From: Oligoflexia bacterium
Lineage (GTDB): Bacteria > Bdellovibrionota > Bdellovibrionia > Bdellovibrionales > Bdellovibrionaceae
Direction: 5' to 3'
DNA length: 64,000 bases
Assembly: GCA_016861345.1 (NCBI GenBank)
Contig: BOLD01000004.1
Location: 82,177-146,176, forward strand
This document shows, piece after piece, positions 33,061 to 41,473 of the stretch; position 1 is the stretch's first letter, and each line of letters begins with the position of its first letter. The notes below the pieces were generated by a model. The model did no database searches and was not told the origin of the DNA. It worked only from the letters and a program-made list of their open reading frames with translations. The position numbers and the translations under genes were made by a program.

Positions 33061-33088
33061 TTCCAAAGAATTAAATTCTAAGAAAATT

Positions 33089-33117
33089 AAGGAGATACTC
33101 GAGTATCTCCTTTTTTT
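33089..33117 (+). terminator. Rho-independent terminator after atpE
   Basis: A perfect 12-pair palindrome with arms AAGGAGATACTC and GAGTATCTCCTT is followed by a T run to 33117. It closes the gyrA-atpE unit. Confidence 0.9.
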
Positions 33118-33126
33118 ATCTCTTTA

Positions 33127-33198
33127 TGTAAAGCCAACTTGACATTTCTATAAATGCATGTAAAGCTAACTGTACATATGGGAAATTTAACTTTACAG
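33127..33198. promoter_or_regulatory. Three-copy operator motif upstream of an XRE regulator
   Basis: TGTAAAGCCAA (33127), TGTAAAGCTAA (33159) and the inverted TTAACTTTACA (33188-33198) are variants of one motif. The first two are exactly 32 bases apart, about three helical turns, and extend as 19-base direct repeats with three mismatches. TTGACA (33139-33144) lies within the first. Most likely the autoregulatory operator of the adjacent XRE protein. Confidence 0.55.
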
Positions 33199-33402
33199 CT
33201 CAAAATTCGAACTCGACTTGCCCTCTTTCGCTCTGATCGTGGGCTCACCCAGCAAGAACTTGCCGACGCCATTGGCGTCACACGGGCAACGATCATCGCC
33301 ATTGAAAAAGAAAACTATAATCCGTCGCTCGAACTGGCCTTTCGAATCGCACGGCATTTTAAAACAGACATTCACTCAATTTTTTACGTTCGGGAGGACT
33401 AG
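33178..33402 (+). CDS. Small XRE-family transcriptional regulator
   Basis: 74-residue DNA-binding protein that is almost only a helix-turn-helix: RGLTQQELADAIGVTRATI, then IEKENYNPSLELAFRIA and HSIFYV, the pattern of the short XRE regulators found next to multi-spanning membrane proteins. An upstream ATG at 33154 would place operator DNA inside the gene, so 33178 is preferred; neither has a clear ribosome-binding site. One base separates it from the membrane protein gene. Confidence 0.82.
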   Translation: MGNLTLQLKIRTRLALFRSDRGLTQQELADAIGVTRATIIAIEKENYNPSLELAFRIARHFKTDIHSIFYVRED

Positions 33403-33403
33403 T

Positions 33404-34024
33404 ATGAACACGATTAATAAATTAGACAAAATCCATGATAAAATTATTCAGATTACGATTTATATGTTTCCTGTCGCCCTTGCAGCAATTGCCCTTGATT
33501 ACTTAGGATACAACGATAGATCAGACGGCAAAACAATCATGCACTATTTATTCGATATTTGCGGCTGGGGTATTGTTATTTGGACCACAGCCGTTATTTA
33601 CCTCTTTTTTGCAATCGCAATAAATAAAAATCTAAAAAATAAAGTTGTTAGAAAACTTGCCGGCATTAGTGAAAATGATGAGCGCGAAGCGCAGATCACC
33701 GGAGTAGCGAGTAAAAAAACATTCATCACCGCAACAGGAGCGATGATATTGCTCGTATTTTTAAGCGCCCTTAATATTGTTGTTTACAAGTATCCACAAA
33801 GCTTAAGAACTGAGGGCAAGAATGGAGCCATCCTTATTGGGATGAGCTTAAAGTTAGTCGAAGATAAGCCGATGGAAACAACACAAGCCGCCGAAGACGG
33901 GAAAATTTATATTATTAATTATAAAGGCCTTCCACTAACTGGCGCGGGCATGTTGATTCTTATTTTTATAATTCAAATTGGCGGATTTTATTACTTTTCA
34001 AAAAAAGAAAGTGCTGTCGGATAA
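33404..34024 (+). CDS. Four-helix membrane protein, DUF2178-like
   Basis: 206 residues with membrane helices at about 15-33, 48-70, 100-123 and 180-200, and a cytosolic motif ENDEREAQITGVASKKT resembling the DERE motif of DUF2178 proteins commonly paired with short XRE regulators. GGGAGGAC is a strong ribosome-binding site. Function of the family is unknown. The frame is open further upstream, but the start at 33404 fits the operon. Confidence 0.7.
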   Translation: MNTINKLDKIHDKIIQITIYMFPVALAAIALDYLGYNDRSDGKTIMHYLFDICGWGIVIWTTAVIYLFFAIAINKNLKNKVVRKLAGISENDEREAQITGVASKKTFITATGAMILLVFLSALNIVVYKYPQSLRTEGKNGAILIGMSLKLVEDKPMETTQAAEDGKIYIINYKGLPLTGAGMLILIFIIQIGGFYYFSKKESAVG

Positions 34025-34054
34025 TTCGCACAGTCACCGCCACTACGGCAGCGA

Positions 34055-35419
34055 CTACAAATACTTCTTCACCACAGCTTCAAACTGATCGCGTATTCGG
34101 TCAAGGCCGGCCTGAGTCGTTGCTTCATAGCGAAGAACGAGAACGGGCTGGGTGTTTGAAGATCTCGCCAGCGCCCAACCATCTTTGAAGCTCACGCGAA
34201 CTCCGTCGAGCAGGTTTGTCGAATAATCGGGTGAAGGTTTTGAGAAGGCTTCTTTGAGCTTTTCAACGATCAGAACCTTCTTCTCTTCGGTTGTGTCTAC
34301 GCGCAATTCCGGAGTGTTGTAGGCATGGGGATAGCCCTCAAGCAATTCTGGAATTGTCTTTCCTGTTTTTGAGAGAATTTCACAAACACGAAGTCCAGCA
34401 TAAAGAGCGTCATCATAACCATAGTTGCGATCTGCAAAGAAAATGTGACCACTCATCTCGCCACCAAATGGAGCCTTTTCTAGCTTTACTTTTTCTTTAA
34501 TGAGCGAGTGTCCCGTCTTCCACATAATGGGAACTCCACCATGTTTTTTAATGTCATCGTACATAAGGTCAGAGCACTTCACATCGCCAATAATCTTTCC
34601 ACCCTTAGATGTTTGAAGCACATCACGGCTGACAAGGACCATGAGCTCATCGCCGTAAATCATTTTTCCAGTGTGATCAACAATACCGATACGGTCAGCA
34701 TCACCGTCAAAGCCGATTCCAACTACGGCACCTTCTTTTTTTACCTGTGCAACAAGAGCTGTGAGATTTTTTTCTACAGTTGGGTCCGGATGGTGATTTG
34801 GAAATTTTCCATCTGGCTCTTCAAAAAGGATGGTTGGTTTTAATCCAACAACCTCGAAAAGTTTTTTTACTATGCACCCGGCAGCCCCGTTGCCGCAATC
34901 AAGAACAACTTTGATGGGCTTCATTGAGCCAAATTCTTTTCTGTATCGCTCAAGATACTGAGGGAAAATATCCAGTTTTGTTTCTTTTCCCTGACCTGTA
35001 GCAAACTGGCCTTTTTCAATGATTCTACGAAGCTCCTGAATTTCGTCGCCGAAAATTGTTTGTTTGCCGACACTGACTTTAAATCCATTATAATCTGGAG
35101 GATTGTGGCTGCCGGTGATCATGAGGGCCCCGTCAACACCGGGAACCTCAAAGGTTGTGTAGTAAGAAATGGGTGAGGTCACAAGGCCGATGTAGATAAC
35201 ATTTCCACCAGAGTCGAGCACACCTTGAGTCAGTGAAGCCTTGATCTCTGGGCCAGAAAGGCGGGCGTCGTGGCCGATGGTAATTGTGGGCGTTCTTCCG
35301 AACTTATTAACGTAGTGTTGGACATAGGCTCGCCCCAAAAGATAGGCAAAGTCTTTATCAAACTGCTTTTCGTACACACCGCGAATATCGTACTCTCGAA
35401 AAATAACTGAATCGTACAT
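34055..35419 (-). CDS. Phosphomannomutase/phosphoglucomutase (AlgC-type)
   Basis: Interconverts 6- and 1-phosphates of mannose or glucose for nucleotide-sugar and polysaccharide synthesis. The active-site phosphoserine loop TGSHNPPDYNGFK (about residue 103), metal loop DGDADRIG (about 240), sugar-binding GEMSGHIFF (about 320) and a C-terminal phosphate-binding loop (ARSSNTQPVLVLR) are in order. 454 residues, close to AlgC. Confidence 0.93.
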   Translation of the reverse strand: MYDSVIFREYDIRGVYEKQFDKDFAYLLGRAYVQHYVNKFGRTPTITIGHDARLSGPEIKASLTQGVLDSGGNVIYIGLVTSPISYYTTFEVPGVDGALMITGSHNPPDYNGFKVSVGKQTIFGDEIQELRRIIEKGQFATGQGKETKLDIFPQYLERYRKEFGSMKPIKVVLDCGNGAAGCIVKKLFEVVGLKPTILFEEPDGKFPNHHPDPTVEKNLTALVAQVKKEGAVVGIGFDGDADRIGIVDHTGKMIYGDELMVLVSRDVLQTSKGGKIIGDVKCSDLMYDDIKKHGGVPIMWKTGHSLIKEKVKLEKAPFGGEMSGHIFFADRNYGYDDALYAGLRVCEILSKTGKTIPELLEGYPHAYNTPELRVDTTEEKKVLIVEKLKEAFSKPSPDYSTNLLDGVRVSFKDGWALARSSNTQPVLVLRYEATTQAGLDRIRDQFEAVVKKYL

Positions 35420-35434
35420 TACTTACTCCAACTA

Positions 35435-36388
35435 TTAGGACTTATTGATTTTAACAAAAGACTCTTCCCTTTTCATTTCTAACCAATTTTTAAAATGTTT
35501 TTGAAATGACTTTTCAAAAAGAGAAGCGCGAATTTTTTCCTTTTCTTTCTCATATCGAGAATCTGCAACGATTTTTTTAGAGACAACCTTCAGAATATGA
35601 TATCCAGCGCGTGACTTCACAATGCCGCTGGTCTCCCCTGCCGACAGATTAGAGACGGCTTCTTCCATTTCTTTTGCGAATTCACCGGCTTTAAATGTTC
35701 CCAGTGCGCCACCAGAAGCAAAGTTTGAGTCCTCGCTGTGTTGTTCCGCGACGACTTCGAAAGATTCTCCAGAGCGGATTTTTTTAAGCGCGACCTGGGC
35801 CCTTTCAAGCGCAGCTTCCGGCCCGCCCTTTTTGGGGTTGAATAAAATATGAGAAAGCGTGTATTCGTAAACCCCAGCAGAGCTTTCGGGATGTAGCCGC
35901 ACATACTGAGCCATGATGTCCTCATCGGTCACACGAATTTTTGATGTGATTTCACCTTCAATGAGAGATTGGCGTTCAATTCTGGATTTGACAAAGTCTT
36001 GATATTCAGAGGCGCCAATGCCCTGACTCTTTAGAGACGCCATCATTTCAGTCCGAGATACTCCATTTTTCTTGGCAATGTCTCGTATTTCTTGCTCAAC
36101 GCGCTCAACAGTTACGCTCAGGTTGAGACGCTTAATTTCAGAGTCGAGAATTTTTTCATTGATGAGATACTCAAGGCGCAGCTCCCGAGCTTTTTTTAAG
36201 TTGTCGACAGAGTTTCCTAAAAGGAGGAGATCATCGATAAAGCCATTTTGCTCGAGCTTCTTTGCAAAGGCAGAGAGATCAGTTTCAAGAACGATCTCGT
36301 TGTTCACAACAGCAACAACGCGCTCGACGAGCTCTGCGCGAGCGGAAAGGTTAAAGCAAAGGATGATTGGTAAAACAAAAAACTTCAT
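35435..36388 (-). CDS. SurA-like periplasmic chaperone/prolyl isomerase
   Basis: Outer-membrane protein chaperone candidate. Signal peptide (1-18, ending ARA), a SurA-type N-terminal helical domain beginning VVAVVNNEIVLETDL, and one parvulin domain (about 175-270; YTLSHILF, ASGGALGTF, AGYHILKV). Typical SurA has two parvulin domains; this 317-residue protein has one. Overlaps the next gene by 4 bases. Confidence 0.85.
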   Translation of the reverse strand: MKFFVLPIILCFNLSARAELVERVVAVVNNEIVLETDLSAFAKKLEQNGFIDDLLLLGNSVDNLKKARELRLEYLINEKILDSEIKRLNLSVTVERVEQEIRDIAKKNGVSRTEMMASLKSQGIGASEYQDFVKSRIERQSLIEGEITSKIRVTDEDIMAQYVRLHPESSAGVYEYTLSHILFNPKKGGPEAALERAQVALKKIRSGESFEVVAEQHSEDSNFASGGALGTFKAGEFAKEMEEAVSNLSAGETSGIVKSRAGYHILKVVSKKIVADSRYEKEKEKIRASLFEKSFQKHFKNWLEMKREESFVKINKS

Positions 36389-37365
36389 TTGGTTCCCCTT
36401 GTCTCAACAGAAATAGATTGTATCAGCTCCGTGTTTTTCATTACGCGGGCGGTGCGAATTTGTTTGTCGAGCCAACCCATAAATTCAGCCTGCTCTTTTT
36501 TACCCAGGATAACCTGACTGATTTGGTCTCTAACCTCTTCAATCGAGGCATACCCAGCCGGAGCTTTGCGATCAACTTTAAAGATATGAAATCCGTACGA
36601 ACTTTCGAGCACCTGACTGATGCCGCCGACGGGCAAAAGGAAAGCTTTGTCAAAGATATCAACCGAACCCTTTTCAACCCAGCCAACAACCCCGCCGGAT
36701 TTTGCCTCGGGAGCGACAGAATATTTTGAAGCAAGAGTTGCGAAATCTTGTTTTTTTCCCAACTCATCTTTGATGGATTGGGCCTTGGTGAGGTCGTCGA
36801 CAATGATTTGTCTCAAATAAATACGCTCGCGGCGACGATACTTGTCCTTGTTGTCGTCATAGTATCTCTTGATTTCCTCAGTAGTTGGCTTCGGTATTTT
36901 TTCACCGATAATTTTGAAGACCTTCTGGTCAACAAGGGTTTGACGTAAACTCTCTTTCCAGCCACTGAGAGAGAGCCCCTCTTGGGCGAGCATTCGCCGA
37001 AATGCGAGATCATCTGGGTAGCCAGAGCGAACCGAGTTGACCTCCGCCTCAAGCTCAGAATCACTGATCTGGATATTTTGAAGCTTTGCATAGTCTTTGA
37101 TGATCGACTGAAGAATAAAATTTTTGATCACATCATTTTTTGCGCGAGCAATATTGTTGGGATCTTTCGCGGCTAGGGCGTCAAAACTTTTTAAACCAAC
37201 CACAAGCTGTTCAGCAAAATCCTTTGCCGTGAGCTTGTGCTCGTTCACCTGAAGGACAACCTGGGACCCAACTTTGTTGGACCCGAACTGGCAGCCAGTC
37301 AATATCACAATGCCCATAAAAGCAAAAAGCCCCAAGACGGGGCTTTTTTTCATTACAAAACGCAT
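36385..37365 (-). CDS. PrsA-like parvulin lipoprotein
   Basis: Peptidyl-prolyl isomerase anchored by lipid: lipobox VILTGC, SurA-N-like region, then a parvulin domain (YLRQIIVDD, KSGGVVGWVEKGSV, YGFHIFKVDRK). A GTG at 37374 and an ATG at 37353 are alternative starts; 37365 has GAGGA just upstream. Middle member of three adjacent parvulins, so probably co-translated with them. Confidence 0.83.
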   Translation of the reverse strand: MRFVMKKSPVLGLFAFMGIVILTGCQFGSNKVGSQVVLQVNEHKLTAKDFAEQLVVGLKSFDALAAKDPNNIARAKNDVIKNFILQSIIKDYAKLQNIQISDSELEAEVNSVRSGYPDDLAFRRMLAQEGLSLSGWKESLRQTLVDQKVFKIIGEKIPKPTTEEIKRYYDDNKDKYRRRERIYLRQIIVDDLTKAQSIKDELGKKQDFATLASKYSVAPEAKSGGVVGWVEKGSVDIFDKAFLLPVGGISQVLESSYGFHIFKVDRKAPAGYASIEEVRDQISQVILGKKEQAEFMGWLDKQIRTARVMKNTELIQSISVETRGTK

Positions 37366-37373
37366 TTTCCTCA

Positions 37374-38192
37374 CTACTCGATGAGCTTGGGGTTTGTTTT
37401 AATCGTGTAACCCCTCTTAAGCTTATCAAAATATTCGTTAAAAACTTGTTTGCGCTTTTCATCAAAAACAGCAGCCCGTAATTGCCGTTTGTTCGCGTTC
37501 TCGAAAGCGCGCACGCCCGTTACTTTCACTATATGAATACCATAAGGAGTTTCAACAAGCCCCTTAATTTCTCCAGTTTTTGCATTCACAACAGCGTCAT
37601 AATACGCGGGAACAAGAGTTGTTCGATTTTGCCATCCCACATCACCACCAGCCTGCTTGCTGAGTGGGTCGTCTGAATAGAGCTTAACAAGCTCTTCAAA
37701 GCTTCTCTTGCTCTTTTTGACTTCTTCAAAGATTTCCTTTGCTCTCTTCTGTGCCTCGGCCCTTTGCACGGCAGTAGCGCCAGGTTTAAGTTCAATCAGG
37801 ATGTGTGAGGTTCGAATCTCTGGATTTTTCTTATAGTAATCTTCCATCTCTTTATCCGAAACGCTGATTTTTTGAACCTTTTGACCAAGCTCCTTTTCAA
37901 GCAGCGCGCGATAGAGCTCTTGTTTCATCCGGTCCTGAACCATAGGATCTTTTTCAAGGGCCTTTTTCTCGGCCTCCTGAACGCCAAGCTCATATCGAAC
38001 AAGATCCTCTAAAAACTGCGCTTTTGTCGGAGGATTAACAGCCTGATTCTTAACCTCGAGATACTTTTTATTGAATTCTTCAAGTGTAATTTTTTTTGAA
38101 CCAACGATAGCAATTGTTTCGTCTTTTGCCGCCTGAGCGAAAGCAAGGGTTCCGGCCAAAACAACGCCAATAAATACTGAAAAACTTTTCAT
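37374..38192 (-). CDS. Periplasmic parvulin-type prolyl isomerase
   Basis: 272 residues: signal peptide ending AFAQA, a helical N-terminal domain, and a parvulin domain (IRTSHILIELKPGAT, KQAGGDVGWQ, TPYGIHIVKV). Small and single-domain like PpiC/Cbf2 proteins of epsilon- and deltaproteobacteria. The AAGGATG before the ATG is a reasonable ribosome-binding site. First gene of the three-parvulin set. Confidence 0.85.
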   Translation of the reverse strand: MKSFSVFIGVVLAGTLAFAQAAKDETIAIVGSKKITLEEFNKKYLEVKNQAVNPPTKAQFLEDLVRYELGVQEAEKKALEKDPMVQDRMKQELYRALLEKELGQKVQKISVSDKEMEDYYKKNPEIRTSHILIELKPGATAVQRAEAQKRAKEIFEEVKKSKRSFEELVKLYSDDPLSKQAGGDVGWQNRTTLVPAYYDAVVNAKTGEIKGLVETPYGIHIVKVTGVRAFENANKRQLRAAVFDEKRKQVFNEYFDKLKRGYTIKTNPKLIE

Positions 38193-38239
38193 AATTCATC
38201 CTTTGAAAGGTCAAAAATCCTTTTCATAAAGGCTAACAC

Positions 38240-38893
38240 TTAAGTTTGGCTGGTCGCAATTTTTTTAACACAGTCAGATTTGGCATTGTGCAGCGCTTCC
38301 GCAAGAGAGTTTGCAAGGTCGGGAGACCTTGGATCAATTTCCTTATTGATGGGAGCAAGTGGCCCCCGCCACTCGATAAGGACTTTAGAAAAAGGCTTTG
38401 GGAGATAAGCCTTATTCCATGACTTTTCAGCAACCCATCTGCGATCACAGGCGACCCCGGCATAGTAAATTGGGGCGCCCATCAGTCGACTGAGTTCAAA
38501 AATTCCTGGCTTCACCTGATAAATTGGTCCCTTTGGGCCATCAACAGCAAAACTACTGTTGTACCCCTCTTTGACAAGCCTCAACAAACCCTTCAGGGCC
38601 TGTACTCCCCCGCGAGTTGAAGAGCCCCGAGTTGTGCGCCCTCCGACGAGATGAATAAGGGTGTTCATCATCTCGCCGTCTTTGCTTGTCGAAGCAATTG
38701 TTGCCAAACGATAGCGACCAATGAGCTGCATAAGAACGAGCTCGTCCCCATGCCAATGAGCAAGAACAAAGGGCTTTTTATTTATCAGAGCCTCTTTCAT
38801 CTCTGGCGGCTCAATTAGGGTGAGTCGCCAGGTCATTGAGAGAAGCTTATAAATAACCCAAATAATAAGTGGGTAAACGTATTTTCGAAGCAA
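38240..38893 (-). CDS. DUF374 lysophospholipid-acyltransferase-like protein
   Basis: 217 residues with an N-terminal membrane helix (about 7-25) and the DUF374 pattern: AHWHGDEL, STSKDGEMM, RGSSTRGGVQAL and VDGPKGPIYQVKPG. The family resembles acyltransferases acting on lipid A precursors or lysophospholipids. Reaction not proven. Two bases after etfA, so likely in its operon. Confidence 0.82.
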   Translation of the reverse strand: MLRKYVYPLIIWVIYKLLSMTWRLTLIEPPEMKEALINKKPFVLAHWHGDELVLMQLIGRYRLATIASTSKDGEMMNTLIHLVGGRTTRGSSTRGGVQALKGLLRLVKEGYNSSFAVDGPKGPIYQVKPGIFELSRLMGAPIYYAGVACDRRWVAEKSWNKAYLPKPFSKVLIEWRGPLAPINKEIDPRSPDLANSLAEALHNAKSDCVKKIATSQT

Positions 38894-38895
38894 AA

Positions 38896-39858
38896 CTACT
38901 TCATTACCTTTTTAAACTCTTCAGTCAGCTTTGGAACAACATCAAAAAGATCCCCAACAATTCCGTAGGTCGCCTTTTGAAAGATTGGTGCATTAGGGTC
39001 GTTGTTAATGGCAACGATGACTTTGCTGCCGCTCATTCCAGCAACGTGTTGGATGGCTCCAGACACGCCGACTGCAATATATAAAGATGGAGCCACAGTC
39101 TTTCCTGTTTGGCCCACCTGCATCCCATGCGAACACCAGCCGGCATCGACAACAGCGCGAGAAGCGCCAACAGTTGCGCCCAGGACGTCGGCCAGATCAT
39201 TAAGAAGTTTAAAGTTAGCGGCCTCTTTTAGACCACGGCCACCAGAGACAATAATATTCGCCTCCGTGAGATCAAGCTTTTCAGAGGTTCCGCGCACGAT
39301 TTCTTTAATAACGGTTTTTAAATCAGGTTTTGAAAACGAGTGCTCTGTTGTTTGTGTAGAAGCCGCGGGAGATTCAGATACGGGCAGCTGATTTGCTCTC
39401 ATCAGAACAATTTTGACCGGGCTAATATCAAACGTCGCCTTCGCAAAGCACTTTCCTGAAAACAGCGGACGAGTGACTTCGATATTGTCTCCTGAAAACC
39501 TAAGTTCCGTACAATCACTGAGGACGCCAGAGTTCAGTCGAGCGCCAACACGTGGAAAAAGATCTTTTCCTGTGCTTGAAGCAGAGGCTAAAATTGCTGT
39601 GGCCTGAGATTTTTGAACAACGTCACAAATCGCAGCAGTAAAGAGTTCAGGATTATATTGGTCGAACTGAGCGTCCTTCAAAAGATGAATTTCCTGAGCC
39701 CCATACTTTTTTAATTCTTCAGTTATCGTGGCAGACTGACTGCCAACAGCCAAGGCTGCGACTGTTTGTCCTGAAGATCTCGCAGCTGTTAAAAGCTCTT
39801 GAGCGCTGCGCTTTAAGTGACCGTGACTATATTCTGTGAAAACTAATATTTTTCCCAT
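38896..39858 (-). CDS. etfA: Electron transfer flavoprotein alpha subunit
   Basis: FAD-binding half of ETF, which carries electrons from acyl-CoA dehydrogenases to the quinone pool. The C-terminal FAD domain shows VSGGRGLKEAANF, GASRAVVDAGW and QVGQTGKTVAPSLYIAVGVSGAIQH split by normal spacing, and NNDPNAPIF. 320 residues. Overlaps etfB by one base. Confidence 0.96.
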   Translation of the reverse strand: MGKILVFTEYSHGHLKRSAQELLTAARSSGQTVAALAVGSQSATITEELKKYGAQEIHLLKDAQFDQYNPELFTAAICDVVQKSQATAILASASSTGKDLFPRVGARLNSGVLSDCTELRFSGDNIEVTRPLFSGKCFAKATFDISPVKIVLMRANQLPVSESPAASTQTTEHSFSKPDLKTVIKEIVRGTSEKLDLTEANIIVSGGRGLKEAANFKLLNDLADVLGATVGASRAVVDAGWCSHGMQVGQTGKTVAPSLYIAVGVSGAIQHVAGMSGSKVIVAINNDPNAPIFQKATYGIVGDLFDVVPKLTEEFKKVMK

Positions 39859-40631
39859 TATAACACCTTCGCTTCATCTCGGAGAAGTTGAACTAATGCC
39901 GTGACTTGTTGCTGAGAATCACCACTGAGCAGCTTCACGGCAGGCTTATCTGCAGGAAGACTCAAAGAAAGAGTTTTAGTCTTGTTATCGGCACTGACGC
40001 CAAGAGCTTCAAGAGAGTATTCTTTTAAAACCTTTTTCTTGGCCTTCATTATTCCAGGCAAGCTTGCATATCGGGGCATATTAAGGCCCTTGTTTGCACC
40101 AACAACAGCCGGGGCAACCATTTGGACAACCTCTTTTGCTCCACCCTCGATATCGCGCTCAACAGTGATGGCCTCAGGCCCATAAGTAAATTTTGAGACC
40201 ACGGTCGTGTGGGGGATGTTTAAAAACTCGGCAATCATTTGACTCACGGCTGACTGATTGTCGTCAATGGCAAGCTTACCAGTGAAAACAAGGGATGCGT
40301 CGCCCTCTTTTGTAATGGCGGCAGCAAGTGCCTTTGCGGTTGCCGTGGAATCTAGGCTTGCAGGGGCATCAATGAGAATGCCCTCGTCAGCACCCATTGC
40401 CAATGCTGTGCGCAGAACCTCACCAGCGCGGGCTTTTGGCCCGAGGGTGATGGCGTGGACCTGGGCTCCTGGCTTGGATTCCTTAAGCTTGATGGCCTCT
40501 TCAACAGCATACTCATCATAAGGGTTCATAACCCACTTTACCCCTGTGGAATCAATGGATTGATTGTCCGAGGAGATTTTGATCTTCGTTTCTGTATCTG
40601 GAACTTGTTTGATGCATACAAAAATTTTCAT
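39858..40631 (-). CDS. etfB: Electron transfer flavoprotein beta subunit
   Basis: AMP-binding half of ETF. Begins MKIFVCIKQVPDTETKIK and has VMNPYDEYAVEEAIKLKE, the family signature. A TTG further upstream is open, but GGAGAG lies 6 bases before the ATG at 40631 (257 residues). Promoter region shared with the divergent sdh operon. Confidence 0.96.
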   Translation of the reverse strand: MKIFVCIKQVPDTETKIKISSDNQSIDSTGVKWVMNPYDEYAVEEAIKLKESKPGAQVHAITLGPKARAGEVLRTALAMGADEGILIDAPASLDSTATAKALAAAITKEGDASLVFTGKLAIDDNQSAVSQMIAEFLNIPHTTVVSKFTYGPEAITVERDIEGGAKEVVQMVAPAVVGANKGLNMPRYASLPGIMKAKKKVLKEYSLEALGVSADNKTKTLSLSLPADKPAVKLLSGDSQQQVTALVQLLRDEAKVL

Positions 40632-40658
40632 TGCACTCTCCAATTGATAGACAGTTCG

Positions 40659-40747
40659 AATATCAATGAAAGACGAGGTGTTGCAAAGGGTTAGTTATAT
40701 AACACCTTGCGATGCTGGTTAACAGATGGCCAACAAGAGACTAACAT
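40659..40747. promoter_or_regulatory. Divergent etfBA / sdhCAB promoter region with inverted repeat
   Basis: Plus strand: TTAACA (40719-40724), 17 bases, TAACAT (40742-40747), facing sdhC. Minus strand: TTGCAA (40681-40686), 16 bases, GATATT, facing etfB. The inverted repeat AGGTGTT/AACACCT (40676-40682 and 40701-40707) overlaps the etf -35 box and may be an operator common to both units. By-eye prediction. Confidence 0.4.
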
Positions 40748-40785
40748 CGCTTTTAGTGTCTTAAAAAATTGAAAGAGGTTCTATT

Positions 40786-41463
40786 ATGAGTGCTGCGGTT
40801 GCACGTCCGTTTATTTTTACGACAATTGGTCGAAAGTATTTAATGGGTATTTCTGGTTTAATCTGGGCGGGCTTTGTTCTTTCCCATATGGCTGCGAATT
40901 TATTAATTATTTTTAACCCACAGGCCTACAACTCTTATGGTCACGCGCTGACAAGTGGGAACTTTATTTATGTTGCTGAGGCCATCTTGGTGCTTGCAAT
41001 TGTCACCCATGTAATCTGTGGGATTTCTTTGACAAGAGAAAACCTTGCTGCACGCGGAAGCAGCCGATATGCGATGACTCCGAACGGAGAAAAAGGCGCA
41101 TCTCTTGCATCAAAAACAATGGCCCCACAGGGAGCCTTGATTTTGGCCTTTATTATCTCTCACATTGCCACATTTAAATATGGAACATATTACGAAACAA
41201 GCGTGGGCGGAGTGGTTATGAGAGACCTCCATCGGCTTGTTGTCGAGGTTTTTAAGCAGCCAGGATATATGGCCTGGTATGTCGTATGCCTTGTTTTGCT
41301 GGGCTTTCATTTAAGTCATGGCATCGGAGCGATTTTCCAATCATTGGGCCTTCGAAATGACAAGTATGCCTGTCTGATTAAAAAAATCAGCGTCATTTAT
41401 GCCGTTATTGTCGCAGCAGGGTTTCTTGTTCAACCAATTTACGTTTTTTTCATAGCGGGATAA
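40786..41463 (+). CDS. sdhC: Succinate dehydrogenase cytochrome b558 subunit
   Basis: Membrane anchor that passes electrons between SdhAB and quinone. 225 residues with five membrane helices and four well-placed His residues for two hemes ([31 protein letters not shown]), the single-subunit diheme type found in Bacillus and deltaproteobacteria rather than the SdhC/SdhD pair of E. coli. GAGGTT precedes the ATG. Confidence 0.93.
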   Translation: MSAAVARPFIFTTIGRKYLMGISGLIWAGFVLSHMAANLLIIFNPQAYNSYGHALTSGNFIYVAEAILVLAIVTHVICGISLTRENLAARGSSRYAMTPNGEKGASLASKTMAPQGALILAFIISHIATFKYGTYYETSVGGVVMRDLHRLVVEVFKQPGYMAWYVVCLVLLGFHLSHGIGAIFQSLGLRNDKYACLIKKISVIYAVIVAAGFLVQPIYVFFIAG

Positions 41464-41473
41464 GGATGTCATT

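Noticed and set aside
33218..33403. Upstream extension of the DUF2178-like gene
   Set aside because: It would run through the XRE regulator in another frame; the GGGAGGAC before 33404 decides the start.
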